From contig NZ_VCMZ01000001.1 in assembly GCF_006352475.1 (NCBI RefSeq), forward strand, positions 3,658,001 to 3,722,000: a DNA stretch of 64,000 nt, given 5' to 3'. Shown one piece after another: positions 17,971-26,553 of the stretch. Origin of the DNA: Acinetobacter pullicarnis. Lineage in GTDB: Bacteria > Pseudomonadota > Gammaproteobacteria > Pseudomonadales > Moraxellaceae. The position numbers were made by a program, and so were the translations under genes. Below the pieces are notes generated by a model. It had not been told where the DNA came from. It saw nothing but the letters and a program-made list of their open reading frames with translations, and searched no databases. Position 1 is the first letter of the stretch. Each line of letters opens with the position of its first letter.

Positions 17971-18975
17971 ATGCTTGAAAATTCTTTACTTTATAATGCC
18001 AAAGGCGAGCCTCTCGCTCAACCACATAAAAGCCGCTCTAAAGATTGGCCTGAAATCAAAGCATGGACTGATGAAGTCTATATGCCTTATACCGTGGCAC
18101 CCACAGAAAAAGGCTTAAACCCGACAGCTTCAATGCATTCAGCACAAGTCGGCAGTATGATCGTCACCCGATTTAAATATGGTGTGCCAGTCCGTGTATT
18201 CGACTGGTCCCAAGAATCGGGCAATATAATTTTATTAACCACACTGCAAGGGAAAGGCGATCATGTGGTCAATAAAAACCACTCGGAAGTCACGCAAGTC
18301 GGTGAATCCTTTTTGGTCGACTGTAGTCAAACCGATGATTATGCCGTGCAATTTGTACCTGAGCATTTACAGCTCAACTTAACCATTCCACATCAGACCC
18401 TTGCCGATTTAATGCTGGCCAACTTTGGCCACGAAGCTCCACAGGCCTTATGGGAATTTAAAACCCGTTTTGGTGGGGTAAATTCAGCGTGGATGATTCT
18501 GCTGCAATATTTAAGTCAAAGTATTGCCGAAATTCCCAAAGCCCAGCTAACCCAAAAAGCGGGGGAACATTTACAACAAATGATTTGCCTGCATATTTTA
18601 AATGAATGGGCGATGCATGCCAAAATCAACCTCAATGAAAATACCCATATTGCCCCCAAATATATTCAACATGCCGAACAATATATGCAGACCTTTATTC
18701 GTAATAGTCCGACCTTGACCGAGGTTGCCAGTAGTATTGGTGTGAGTGTGCGAACTTTAAGTGCTGGCTTTAAAAAATACCGCAACAAAACCCCAGGCGC
18801 AATCATGCGAGATATGCGTTTAACTTTGGTTCGCCAAGAATTACGTGCAGCTCACCATCAACGTAATGTGGCCGAAATTGCCTATGCTTGTGGTTATTCC
18901 AACTTGGGGGAGTTTGCACGGCAATATAAATTAAAATATGGCGAATTACCGTCGCAAACCCTGAAACAGCTTTAA
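17971..18975 (+). CDS. AraC-family transcriptional regulator
   Basis: A 334-residue regulator. The N-terminal half is an AraC-binding-like (cupin) sensing domain. The C-terminal ~90 residues hold two helix-turn-helix motifs: V-A-S-S-I-G-V-S-V-R-T-L-S-A-G-F-K-K and V-A-E-I-A-Y-A-C-G-Y-S-N-L-G-E-F-A-R-Q-Y. The ATG at 17971 has AAGGA eight bases upstream; two GTG codons just before it would sit too close to that site. It is followed by the serine hydrolase and MetA-like genes on the same strand and may control them, an inference from layout. Confidence 0.9.
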   Translation: MLENSLLYNAKGEPLAQPHKSRSKDWPEIKAWTDEVYMPYTVAPTEKGLNPTASMHSAQVGSMIVTRFKYGVPVRVFDWSQESGNIILLTTLQGKGDHVVNKNHSEVTQVGESFLVDCSQTDDYAVQFVPEHLQLNLTIPHQTLADLMLANFGHEAPQALWEFKTRFGGVNSAWMILLQYLSQSIAEIPKAQLTQKAGEHLQQMICLHILNEWAMHAKINLNENTHIAPKYIQHAEQYMQTFIRNSPTLTEVASSIGVSVRTLSAGFKKYRNKTPGAIMRDMRLTLVRQELRAAHHQRNVAEIAYACGYSNLGEFARQYKLKYGELPSQTLKQL

Positions 18976-19118
18976 TCGTTCAAACAAAATGCAAATAAAT
19001 ACCGAATTTCGACATTTTCTGCCGAAATCGAGTAGCTGTGTTATCTGCGAATTCCCTACATTAGCACTTTCATACAGGACCGGTATGAAGTGAATAATTG
19101 AGGAAAGGAATCGTCATT

Positions 19119-20300
19119 ATGCAAACCCAGTTAAAGCAACAACTCGACGCAATCTTACAAAGTGCAGCACAACAAAACCGTGTTGCAGGCGTGGTCGCAG
19201 GACTGACCAACCAAGATCAAACCATTTATTTAAACCATGCTGGAAAGCGCGACTTGTCTAGCCAAGTCGACATGCGTGATGACAGTGTTTTTGCGATTTT
19301 CTCCACGACAAAAGCCATCACCACCACCCTTGCTTTACAGCAATATGAGAATGGCCTGTTAGACTTAGATGCACCAGCAAGATTATATCTCCCCGAAATT
19401 GCTGAACTCCAAGTTTTACAGGGCTTTGGCGCCCAAAACCAGCCGCTGTTCAGTGCAGCAAAAAATGAAATTACGACACGGATGTTGTTATTGCATACGG
19501 CTGGTTTGGGCTATGATTTTTTTAATGCCGATTATCTCAATCTCACGACACATCACGGTTATCCGAGTGTGATTTCTGCAACCAAGGCTGCTCTCAAAAC
19601 GCCATTGCTCTTTGAGCCAGGCAGCCAGTGGCAATATGGTGCCAATATTGATTGGGCGGGTTTAGTCATCGAAGCCGTTGGCGGTAAACGCCTTGGCACC
19701 CTGATGCAAGAACAAATTTTCAATCCATTGGCCATGCATGACACCGCCTTTACGATGACACCGAGCATGCAACAGCGCCGGGTTTCCATGCATCACCGTC
19801 AAGCGGATGGCAGTTTAACCGCAGATGCCGATTTTATCTTGCCGCAAGATCCTGAAATTCATATGGGCGGGCACGGCTTATATTCAACCGTCGATGATTA
19901 TCTTAAATTCATCCGCATGTGGTTAAACCGTGGCGCGGTCAATGGGCAGCAATTGCTCAAAGAAAGCACCATTGAATTGGCTTTGCACAATGGCTTAGGC
20001 AAAGTTGCCATGCAAAACTTGCCCGGCGTCATACCCGCACTTTCAAATGATGTGGTGCTTTACCCAGAAGCAAGCAAAGGTTGGACACTGGGCTTTATGG
20101 TCAACGAAGCGCAAACTGCAACGGGCCGTCCTGCGGGCAGCATTGGTTGGTGTGGCTTGGCCAATTTGTATTTTTGGATTGATATGAAAAATAATTTGGG
20201 TGGCTACTGGGCGACTCAGACCCTGCCATTCTTAGATCAACCCGGCTATGACTGCTTTTTACAATTTGAACAGGCTGTTAATCAAGGGCTAACTACATAA
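19119..20300 (+). CDS. Serine hydrolase of the beta-lactamase (class C)/EstB type
   Basis: A 393-residue serine beta-lactamase-fold hydrolase. The nucleophile motif S-x-x-K is S-T-T-K at residues 62-65, the second motif is probably Y-G-A-N in W-Q-Y-G-A-N-I-D-W, and G-G-H-G-L-Y-S-T-V-D-D-Y follows later. There is no signal peptide, so a cytosolic esterase is more likely than a true beta-lactamase. The start is the ATG with AAGGA nine bases upstream. It follows the AraC-type gene by 143 bp and precedes an outer-membrane MetA-like protein. The cluster suggests uptake and hydrolysis of an ester-like substrate, which is inference only. Confidence 0.88.
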   Translation: MQTQLKQQLDAILQSAAQQNRVAGVVAGLTNQDQTIYLNHAGKRDLSSQVDMRDDSVFAIFSTTKAITTTLALQQYENGLLDLDAPARLYLPEIAELQVLQGFGAQNQPLFSAAKNEITTRMLLLHTAGLGYDFFNADYLNLTTHHGYPSVISATKAALKTPLLFEPGSQWQYGANIDWAGLVIEAVGGKRLGTLMQEQIFNPLAMHDTAFTMTPSMQQRRVSMHHRQADGSLTADADFILPQDPEIHMGGHGLYSTVDDYLKFIRMWLNRGAVNGQQLLKESTIELALHNGLGKVAMQNLPGVIPALSNDVVLYPEASKGWTLGFMVNEAQTATGRPAGSIGWCGLANLYFWIDMKNNLGGYWATQTLPFLDQPGYDCFLQFEQAVNQGLTT

Positions 20301-20382
20301 GTGCAGATTTGATTGATTTAAATCATTATTTTGCATTTCTAAGCAACCTAAATCCTACCTTTACTCAGGCACACTCAATATG

Positions 20383-20411
20383 ACCGTTTTTTATACAAAA
20401 AAGCGGTCACT
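20383..20411 (+). other. Hairpin after the serine hydrolase gene
   Basis: GACCG...CGGTC arms extended by T6/A6 runs (TTTTTTATACAAAAAA) form a hairpin about 80 bp past the stop. The T-run lies inside the stem rather than after it, so it is a weak terminator candidate. Confidence 0.4.
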
Positions 20412-20481
20412 TCAGCCTTGACGCCATAAATACGGATTTTTCGTCAAGGCCACCTATCTCATCGTTCAAGGATTGAAACAG

Positions 20482-21411
20482 ATGACCGTTATCAAAAGTA
20501 GTACTCAGATACATCTCAAAACCACCTTCAGATCCGCGCTAAAAGCCACGTTTAAAACGTGCTTAGTCATCAGTTCGGTCTATGCCCTCACCAGTCTATC
20601 CGCGCATGCGGTTGATCTCGATGCAGGCGATTACGATTATGCGCCAAGCGGAACCAATCTCGGCATTGTCTATTATCAACATGCCAACCGAGATGCGCTC
20701 TATAGCGGCAGCGATAAAGTCGCAGGAAAAAATGAGCTGACCTCCGATATTGCCATTGCACGTTATGTGCATTATATGGATTTTGCCGGTATACAAATCG
20801 CACCCCAGATTTTAATTCCCTTTGGTCGCCTAGATGCCGGCAAAGATATTGCTGAGATGGGTTCAAGCAGTGGTCTTGGTGACATTATCTTGGCCAATGC
20901 TTTTTTTCTGCACCACAATACTGAAAAGCAAAGTCAGTTTGGTATTACCCCCTATTTATATTTACCCACAGGAAAATATAAACGGGATGATGCGCTGAAT
21001 ATCGGTGAGAATCGTTTAAAACTCACCGTACAAGGCGCCTATACCACACGCATCACCCCGAAAATTGCATGGGATGTCGCAGGGGACTTTACCGTTTATG
21101 GTAAAAATGACGATGTCGCCGGTGGTGGTGATTTAAAACAAAATGTCGGCTATCAAATCCAAACCAATAGTCGTTATTTTTTAAATGATAAAGTCGATCT
21201 ACGTGCTGGTATTTCATATAGTGATGCGGGGAAAACCAAACTCAATGGGGTTGAAACAGCCAGCACCACCCAAAGCAAGTTCTGGGTCGGAACAGCCTAT
21301 TCACCCACTCCAACCATCAATCTGATTGCCACTTATGGTCGGGATATTGAGGTGGAAAATGGCTTTAAAGAAAACAACCGTATTAACCTTCGGATGCTCT
21401 ACGCCTTTTAA
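20482..21411 (+). CDS. Outer-membrane MetA-pathway-of-phenol-degradation-like protein
   Basis: A 309-residue exported protein. After a charged N-terminus comes a hydrophobic stretch (C-L-V-I-S-S-V-Y-A-L-T-S-L-S) and a signal-peptidase site near A-H-A. The mature part is beta-strand rich: alternating aromatic residues, D-I-I-L-A-N-A-F-F-L, G-I-T-P-Y-L-Y-L-P-T-G-K-Y, ending L-R-M-L-Y-A-F with a C-terminal Phe. This is typical of the phenol MetA-degradation family of putative outer-membrane channels, often linked to hydrophobic substrate uptake. The ATG has AAGGA nine bases upstream. It follows the serine hydrolase by 181 bp. Confidence 0.85.
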   Translation: MTVIKSSTQIHLKTTFRSALKATFKTCLVISSVYALTSLSAHAVDLDAGDYDYAPSGTNLGIVYYQHANRDALYSGSDKVAGKNELTSDIAIARYVHYMDFAGIQIAPQILIPFGRLDAGKDIAEMGSSSGLGDIILANAFFLHHNTEKQSQFGITPYLYLPTGKYKRDDALNIGENRLKLTVQGAYTTRITPKIAWDVAGDFTVYGKNDDVAGGGDLKQNVGYQIQTNSRYFLNDKVDLRAGISYSDAGKTKLNGVETASTTQSKFWVGTAYSPTPTINLIATYGRDIEVENGFKENNRINLRMLYAF

Positions 21412-21451
21412 GTCAATACAGCAGCTATTATCTCTTGCTTAAAAAAAGAAA

Positions 21452-21478
21452 GCGGCTGCATGATGCAGCCGTTTTCTC
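21452..21478. terminator. Bidirectional terminator between MetA-like and TonB receptor genes
   Basis: GCGGCTGCATGATGCAGCCG has nearly perfect arms, with TTTTCT on the plus side and A-rich sequence (AAAAAAAGAAA) upstream that reads as a U-run on the minus strand. It serves the two convergent genes. Confidence 0.85.
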
Positions 21479-21525
21479 TATTAAAGAACGGATTAAAACC
21501 AATCACGTTCAGCCTAGATTAAAGC

Positions 21526-24246
21526 TTAAAAAAATAGCTTAAATCCCAAACTGATCGTCCGCCCGGGTGCTGGCATATAGCTTAAAGCCAAAGGATCTAG
21601 ATAATAACGATTGGCCAGGTTTTGCAAAGAAAAATTCAGCGCTGCATGTTGATTCATTTTATAGTCTGCAAATAAATCGATAATCCCCACAGACTGATAT
21701 TTCATCTGTGGCGTGGTTGCACCGGTTTGCCACGGTTTATTCAGGGTATTCATTGCTGCAGCACTATAGGTATAACGTCCGCCAAAAACCAAACGCTGAT
21801 CCAATAAGCGCGCGCCTAAAGTTAAATTTGTAGAAAATCGGGGCGGATTCTGTGCATTTAAATAAGACCCCATAAAACCACCATGGGTACAGTTTGGAGT
21901 ATTTTCAGTCTTTTGATAACTGCTGGCGGTTTCACGAAGATGCTTTGCAAATGCTGCATCACACGATTCAATTTTAAGATAACGTGTTGCCGAAACTTCG
22001 GCAAAGAAATCGCCTTGATCATATTTACTTTGCAGCTCAATCCCACTGCTCTTAAAATGATCCATATTACTAAAGGTCATTAACCCCATCTTGCTCGGGT
22101 CATAATAACGCGTAATAAAGTGATCGATTTTATTATTAAAATAATTCAGTTTTGCCATTAATCCTTGCTGGTCATCAAACTGCATACCGACTTCCCAGTT
22201 TTGTGCTGTCTCAGGTTTTAACTGCTGACCGGGCATCACTTGATGCGTACCCAAACTGGTTTCAAATAAAGAAGGCAAACGATTTTGCGCCGTGTACTGA
22301 CTATATAAATGCGTTGTGTCGGAGATTTTATAATCCACACCAAAATGCGGCGCAATCCCATCAAACTTTTGCTCAGGCTGCTGACTCAGTGTAAAGCCCG
22401 TAATCAAATCGAGGCGTTCTGGATCATATGCGGTGGTGCTGGCATCTTGACTTAATGCACTAAAACTTACGCCTTTTAAGGGATTGTTTGAATCTTTAAA
22501 TACCAAACCATTATTTAAACGTGGGTCAGTTGCTGCAGTGTATTCACCATTTTTATCTGGGAACCAATACATATAACCCGAATGTGCTGATTTTTCATCA
22601 TTCACTTCAATTTGTCTGACTTCACGGTTTTCACGAATCGGGCGCGCGCTTCGATTATGATCGCGAATCTGATTTTGACTAAAATTGAGACCACTCCATA
22701 AATGCAGTGCATCTGTAGGATGGTAATCCAGTTTCATTGAGAGATGATATTGCTTACGCTCGGCATCGCGCATCATTTTATTTTCGTGTTGATCATTTTG
22801 GCTGATCAGCACCGTCGACTGTGGTTTTAAGCGCTCATATTGCGCAGCACCACCGAGGGTTAAAACAAAATCTCCCCAACGATTATTCAATTTGATTTTA
22901 TTGCTCAGCTCTAGACCGTAGCGATTATTTTGTTGCGGAGACCATGCGCGATCCTTGCGGAATAACTGACTGGTGGGGCTAAAAAAAGAAGCACTCAATT
23001 GATTGGTTTTGGCATGATTCATCCAAAGGCTCATATCCAAATCAATCCAATCATTTTGTGCAGGTCGATATTGATATTGCGATGCAAAGTGATTGATCCG
23101 ATTTGAACTTAGCGGATATTGATTCAAATTGGCCAGACTCGAACGGATGATATCCGACGGCATCACATCGCCAAACTGACTGCGAAAATTCATATAGCTC
23201 AGCTGAATTCGATGCGCATCGGCAGGTCGAACCACGGACTTGAGTAATAACGATTGAGTATTTGACGAGGAGTTCAGTACCTCCTCACCTGCCGCATAAA
23301 TTTTCGCGACACTGTCTTGTTCTTTGCCATTTTGATCAAACAGCCGATAACGGTCGCGACCCTGTTGCCCAGCAAAATAATTACCCTGTACTCGCTCGGC
23401 ATAGGCCGCTACAAAGTCGATTTTCTCATTCTGCCAAGCTGCCGCAATACTGCCAGAGCGTGATTGCGCGCTACTGAGATCACCTTGGTGCTTTGAGGTC
23501 TCAACCTTTAAGGCAATGTTTGGATCATTTTGGGTGGGTTGGCGAACAGGCTTTCGCCCATTGTTTCCCAACGTTCCCGTCAGGCGCACACCTGTGTTTT
23601 TGCCATCACGCAAAATATCTTGAACGCCAAGACTTTGCATCGCAACTGTACCGCCAATCGCCCCGCCAGCTTTAGCCGATGGGCCTTTTTCAATCTCAAT
23701 CGAGCTGATCAGTAAGGGATCGATATAACTACGATTTTGACTGCCCGAATAGCCCCGATAGACCTCTAAAGATTGTTGCGCACCGTCCACTGTGACAGCA
23801 ACACGGTTTTGCCCTTGCACCCCCCGAATATTGACATCCAAGGCACCGCCATTGCGTGAATCACCCAATTGCACACTGGCTTGCCCTTTCAACAAATCTC
23901 CCGCTGAAATCGGTGCAAAACGTGTCAATGCTTGTTGAGAAATAGCATCTAGTCCTGGTTGTGCCTCGGCTTTCACCACAATGGTTTGCAACTGCACAAT
24001 CCCCAGTTGCGATGTGGGTACAACTTCCTGTTGCAGTGATGATTTCTCAGGCAGATTTGCTGTTGTAACAACCGCTTGAGGATGCTTTTCAATCTGCTGA
24101 TTTGCTTCGGCAGTAGCAACATAAGCTCCCGACATCAAACAGAATATAATCGTCCGATATGGAATTTTAAACGCATCTAAGCGGACATGCGTTGCACCGA
24201 TATAACCGAATTTGGAACTGCCATGTTGGATATAACAATAGTTCAT
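21526..24246 (-). CDS. TonB-dependent outer-membrane receptor, haem/haemoglobin-transferrin type
   Basis: A 906-residue TonB-dependent receptor. A TonB-box-like V-Q-L-Q-T-I-V-V-K-A precedes the plug domain (about residues 85-215) with G-D-L-L-K-G-Q-A-S-V-Q-L, I-R-G-V-Q-G-Q-N-R-V and I-E-K-G-P-S-A. A 22-strand barrel follows, ending G-F-K-L-F-F with the terminal Phe. The Y-R-G-Y-S-G-S-Q-N-R-S-Y-I-D-P-L-L plug resembles haem/haemoglobin-type receptors. The N-terminus is awkward: about 25 polar residues precede the hydrophobic export segment (I-I-F-C-L-M-S-G-A-Y-V), and no good ribosome-binding site precedes the ATG, so the start may be wrong. Iron regulation is likely; a Fur-like site lies about 300 bp upstream. 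Confidence 0.88.
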   Translation of the reverse strand: MNYCYIQHGSSKFGYIGATHVRLDAFKIPYRTIIFCLMSGAYVATAEANQQIEKHPQAVVTTANLPEKSSLQQEVVPTSQLGIVQLQTIVVKAEAQPGLDAISQQALTRFAPISAGDLLKGQASVQLGDSRNGGALDVNIRGVQGQNRVAVTVDGAQQSLEVYRGYSGSQNRSYIDPLLISSIEIEKGPSAKAGGAIGGTVAMQSLGVQDILRDGKNTGVRLTGTLGNNGRKPVRQPTQNDPNIALKVETSKHQGDLSSAQSRSGSIAAAWQNEKIDFVAAYAERVQGNYFAGQQGRDRYRLFDQNGKEQDSVAKIYAAGEEVLNSSSNTQSLLLKSVVRPADAHRIQLSYMNFRSQFGDVMPSDIIRSSLANLNQYPLSSNRINHFASQYQYRPAQNDWIDLDMSLWMNHAKTNQLSASFFSPTSQLFRKDRAWSPQQNNRYGLELSNKIKLNNRWGDFVLTLGGAAQYERLKPQSTVLISQNDQHENKMMRDAERKQYHLSMKLDYHPTDALHLWSGLNFSQNQIRDHNRSARPIRENREVRQIEVNDEKSAHSGYMYWFPDKNGEYTAATDPRLNNGLVFKDSNNPLKGVSFSALSQDASTTAYDPERLDLITGFTLSQQPEQKFDGIAPHFGVDYKISDTTHLYSQYTAQNRLPSLFETSLGTHQVMPGQQLKPETAQNWEVGMQFDDQQGLMAKLNYFNNKIDHFITRYYDPSKMGLMTFSNMDHFKSSGIELQSKYDQGDFFAEVSATRYLKIESCDAAFAKHLRETASSYQKTENTPNCTHGGFMGSYLNAQNPPRFSTNLTLGARLLDQRLVFGGRYTYSAAAMNTLNKPWQTGATTPQMKYQSVGIIDLFADYKMNQHAALNFSLQNLANRYYLDPLALSYMPAPGRTISLGFKLFF

Positions 24247-24687
24247 TAGATCAATTACTGCCTGAATTGAACTCTAAATATAAATTTCAATGAATGATGC
24301 TGCTGAAACTCAAAGCACGGCAAACGTTCGCGCTGAATGTTAAACAACACGACTCAATCATCCGTTTTTAATCAAATTTCCCACCTAATCTAGCAACTGT
24401 AAATTTAGGCAACAGCTTCCCCCATCCACTTATATTTAAATAGATAAATTATAAAAAGAGGAGAAATTGGATATCGTTTTTTGTTTTTGAAATCCAACTT
24501 TTTTTAGAACCCGAAACAACACTTGCGAAAGTAAACCAATTTATTCTAGTTGTAAATAATTATCACTTGCATATTTACTTATTGGTGGTTTATCGCGCGA
24601 AGGGATGCTGTGCAATCGAACATCACACTTTAAAATGCAATCAGGTGCACATATGCTTCACTTTATTTAAGATTGAGAAACACAATC
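24247..24687. other. Upstream region of the TonB receptor, no gene seen
   Basis: A 440-bp AT-rich gap between two minus-strand genes. Both strands show only short frames without plausible ribosome-binding sites. It should hold the receptor's promoter; a Fur-box-like sequence is listed separately. Confidence 0.5.
24552..24570 (-). promoter_or_regulatory. Possible Fur box
   Basis: GTAAATAATTATCACTTGC matches the 19-bp E. coli Fur consensus at about 12 positions, with the centre ATTATCA best. It lies about 305 bp before the receptor start, far for a simple promoter but possible with a long leader. Weak evidence. Confidence 0.3.
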
Positions 24688-24718
24688 AAAAACGGCTGAA
24701 TTATTCAGCCGTTTTTTT
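24688..24718. terminator. Terminator after the aminopeptidase P-type gene
   Basis: ACGGCTGAA and TTCAGCCGT form a nine-base stem with a TTA loop. Five A on the left (U-run on the minus strand) and seven T on the right make it work in both directions. It ends the peptide importer-aminopeptidase operon. Confidence 0.85.
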
Positions 24719-24744
24719 GATGGAAGGATGTTGCTGTATGGGGT

Positions 24745-26553
24745 TCAGACAATTACAGCGGTCTGAGCAATCAACCAGTCTAAAGCTTCGCCGTGTAAAT
24801 GCGGTGCAAGGCGGGTGCGAACCATTTCGTGGTATTCATTCAACCATTGTTTTTCAGCAAAAGTCAGCATATCGCGTTCGATACTGGCTTGATGAATCGG
24901 ACATAGGGTAAGCGTTTCAAAATTTAAGAACTGGCCATACTGCTGTTGCTCAGTTTCTTTGACTTGATTGACCACCAGATTTTCAATTCGAATTCCATAA
25001 TGACCTTCATGATAGAGCCCTGGTTCATTCGAGGTAATCATGCCTTCACGCATACCTGAATAAGCGGTAATTGGCGCGTAATAAGACAATACCTGTGGGC
25101 CTTCATGCACATTCAAGGCAAAACCAACCCCATGCCCTGTTCCATGACGATAATCCAAAGCCTGCTGCCACAGCACTTGACGTGGAATGGCGTCCAGTAA
25201 TGGGGCTGCAATCCCTTCTGGGAAACTCACCCCAGCCAAAGCAATATGCGCTTTTAACACCAAGGTATAGTCACGTTTTTGTTCAGCAGAGACCTGCCCT
25301 ACGGCAACCACACGGGTAATATCTGTCGTACCTTCAAGATATTGCGCACCAGAGTCAATCAGCAACAAGCCATTGCCTTCGATCATTGCATAGTCTTCAG
25401 CCGTCGCTCGATAATGTGGCAAAGCCCCATTGGCATTAAAGCCCGCAATCGTCGCAAAACTCAGTCCCAAAAAACCTGGTTGAGCTGCACGGAAGGCCGT
25501 AAGTTTTTCATCAATATCAAGTTCGCTCAGGCTTGCTTTAAATTCTAAAGTTTGCTCTAACCATGCAAAAAACTGACATAGCGCAATCCCATCTTTGAGC
25601 ATCGCCTGACGTACATGCGCAATTTCTGACGGCTGTTTTTGCGCCTTAAAAAGTGTAGTTGGATTGATATCAAAAACGGGCTGGCATGTTGCTGTAAGCG
25701 CCTGCAAATGTTGTAAAGAGACTTTGGCGGGATCGAGTAAAATCCGCTGCGCTTTGATTTGATTTAGAAATACGCTGCTATCCGTATAAGCTTTCAGCTG
25801 AATCCCCGCCGTTGCAAATAGCTGTTGCTGGGTCGCACTAAGCTTCGCAGCATCAATAAATACAATCACCTGTGCGCGATCGATATACACATGGGCAAGA
25901 AACACTGGATTGTATGCGATATCTCCGCCACGGCTATTGAGCAACCATGCAATATCATCCAAGCTCGAAATAAAATGTGCATCGGCCAGTGCGGTGCAGA
26001 GCGCTAAACGAACTTTGGCAATTTTATCTTGCACACTCAAATCATTTAATTCGGAAGACATACTCCGTATCGGTGCTACGGGTAAAGCTGGACGATCGGT
26101 CCAAATGCTTGCAATCGCAGTACTGTCCAAATTTAAATTAAATTGATACTGCTCAGCCAATTGCTTTAAGGCTTGATAGGCTTGGATGGAAATGCTTTGG
26201 CCATCGACAGCAATACAGCTTTGGGGAGCTAAATGCTGTTTTAGCCATGCCAAATGGGTTGTTTCAGGTGCATGACTGAGCTTTTGTAAAACAAAGCCCG
26301 TGCCTGCCAATTGTTGTTCAGCTTGCACCCAATAACGACCATCGACCCATAATCCAGCAAAATCTTGCGTGATCACAATCGTGCCCACAGAGCCTGTGAA
26401 ACCGGTAATCCATTGTCTAATTTTCCAATGATCGGGCAAGTACTCCGACATATGCGGATCTGCACTCATGATGATCAGCGCATCCGTCGCCTCTTTCTGC
26501 ATTTGTAGGCGCAGTCGTTGTAATTTCTCTGGAATATTCATGCTATTCATCAT
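24745..26553 (-). CDS. M24 Xaa-Pro aminopeptidase (aminopeptidase P, long form)
   Basis: A 602-residue cytosolic metallopeptidase that removes N-terminal residues preceding proline. Two creatinase-like N-terminal domains (about 1-310) precede the pita-bread catalytic domain. Its five metal ligands are visible: two Asp in I-D-S-G-A-Q-Y-L-E-G-T-T-D-I-T-R, His in G-T-G-H-G-V-G, Glu in S-N-E-P-G-L-Y and Glu in R-I-E-N-L. The length fits the eukaryotic-like APP1 form rather than E. coli PepP (441 residues). Its ATG overlaps the stop of the POT importer by four bases (ATGA), so imported peptides and a proline-specific peptidase are produced together. Confidence 0.93.
   Translation of the reverse strand: MMNSMNIPEKLQRLRLQMQKEATDALIIMSADPHMSEYLPDHWKIRQWITGFTGSVGTIVITQDFAGLWVDGRYWVQAEQQLAGTGFVLQKLSHAPETTHLAWLKQHLAPQSCIAVDGQSISIQAYQALKQLAEQYQFNLNLDSTAIASIWTDRPALPVAPIRSMSSELNDLSVQDKIAKVRLALCTALADAHFISSLDDIAWLLNSRGGDIAYNPVFLAHVYIDRAQVIVFIDAAKLSATQQQLFATAGIQLKAYTDSSVFLNQIKAQRILLDPAKVSLQHLQALTATCQPVFDINPTTLFKAQKQPSEIAHVRQAMLKDGIALCQFFAWLEQTLEFKASLSELDIDEKLTAFRAAQPGFLGLSFATIAGFNANGALPHYRATAEDYAMIEGNGLLLIDSGAQYLEGTTDITRVVAVGQVSAEQKRDYTLVLKAHIALAGVSFPEGIAAPLLDAIPRQVLWQQALDYRHGTGHGVGFALNVHEGPQVLSYYAPITAYSGMREGMITSNEPGLYHEGHYGIRIENLVVNQVKETEQQQYGQFLNFETLTLCPIHQASIERDMLTFAEKQWLNEYHEMVRTRLAPHLHGEALDWLIAQTAVIV

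Noticed and set aside
20383..20411. Terminator after the serine hydrolase
   Set aside because: The T-run is inside the stem and no U-run follows, so it is listed only as a hairpin.
24567..24911. Plus-strand 114-residue frame between the TonB receptor and the aminopeptidase
   Set aside because: It runs across a strong terminator and overlaps the 3' end of the aminopeptidase gene antisense; no family resemblance.
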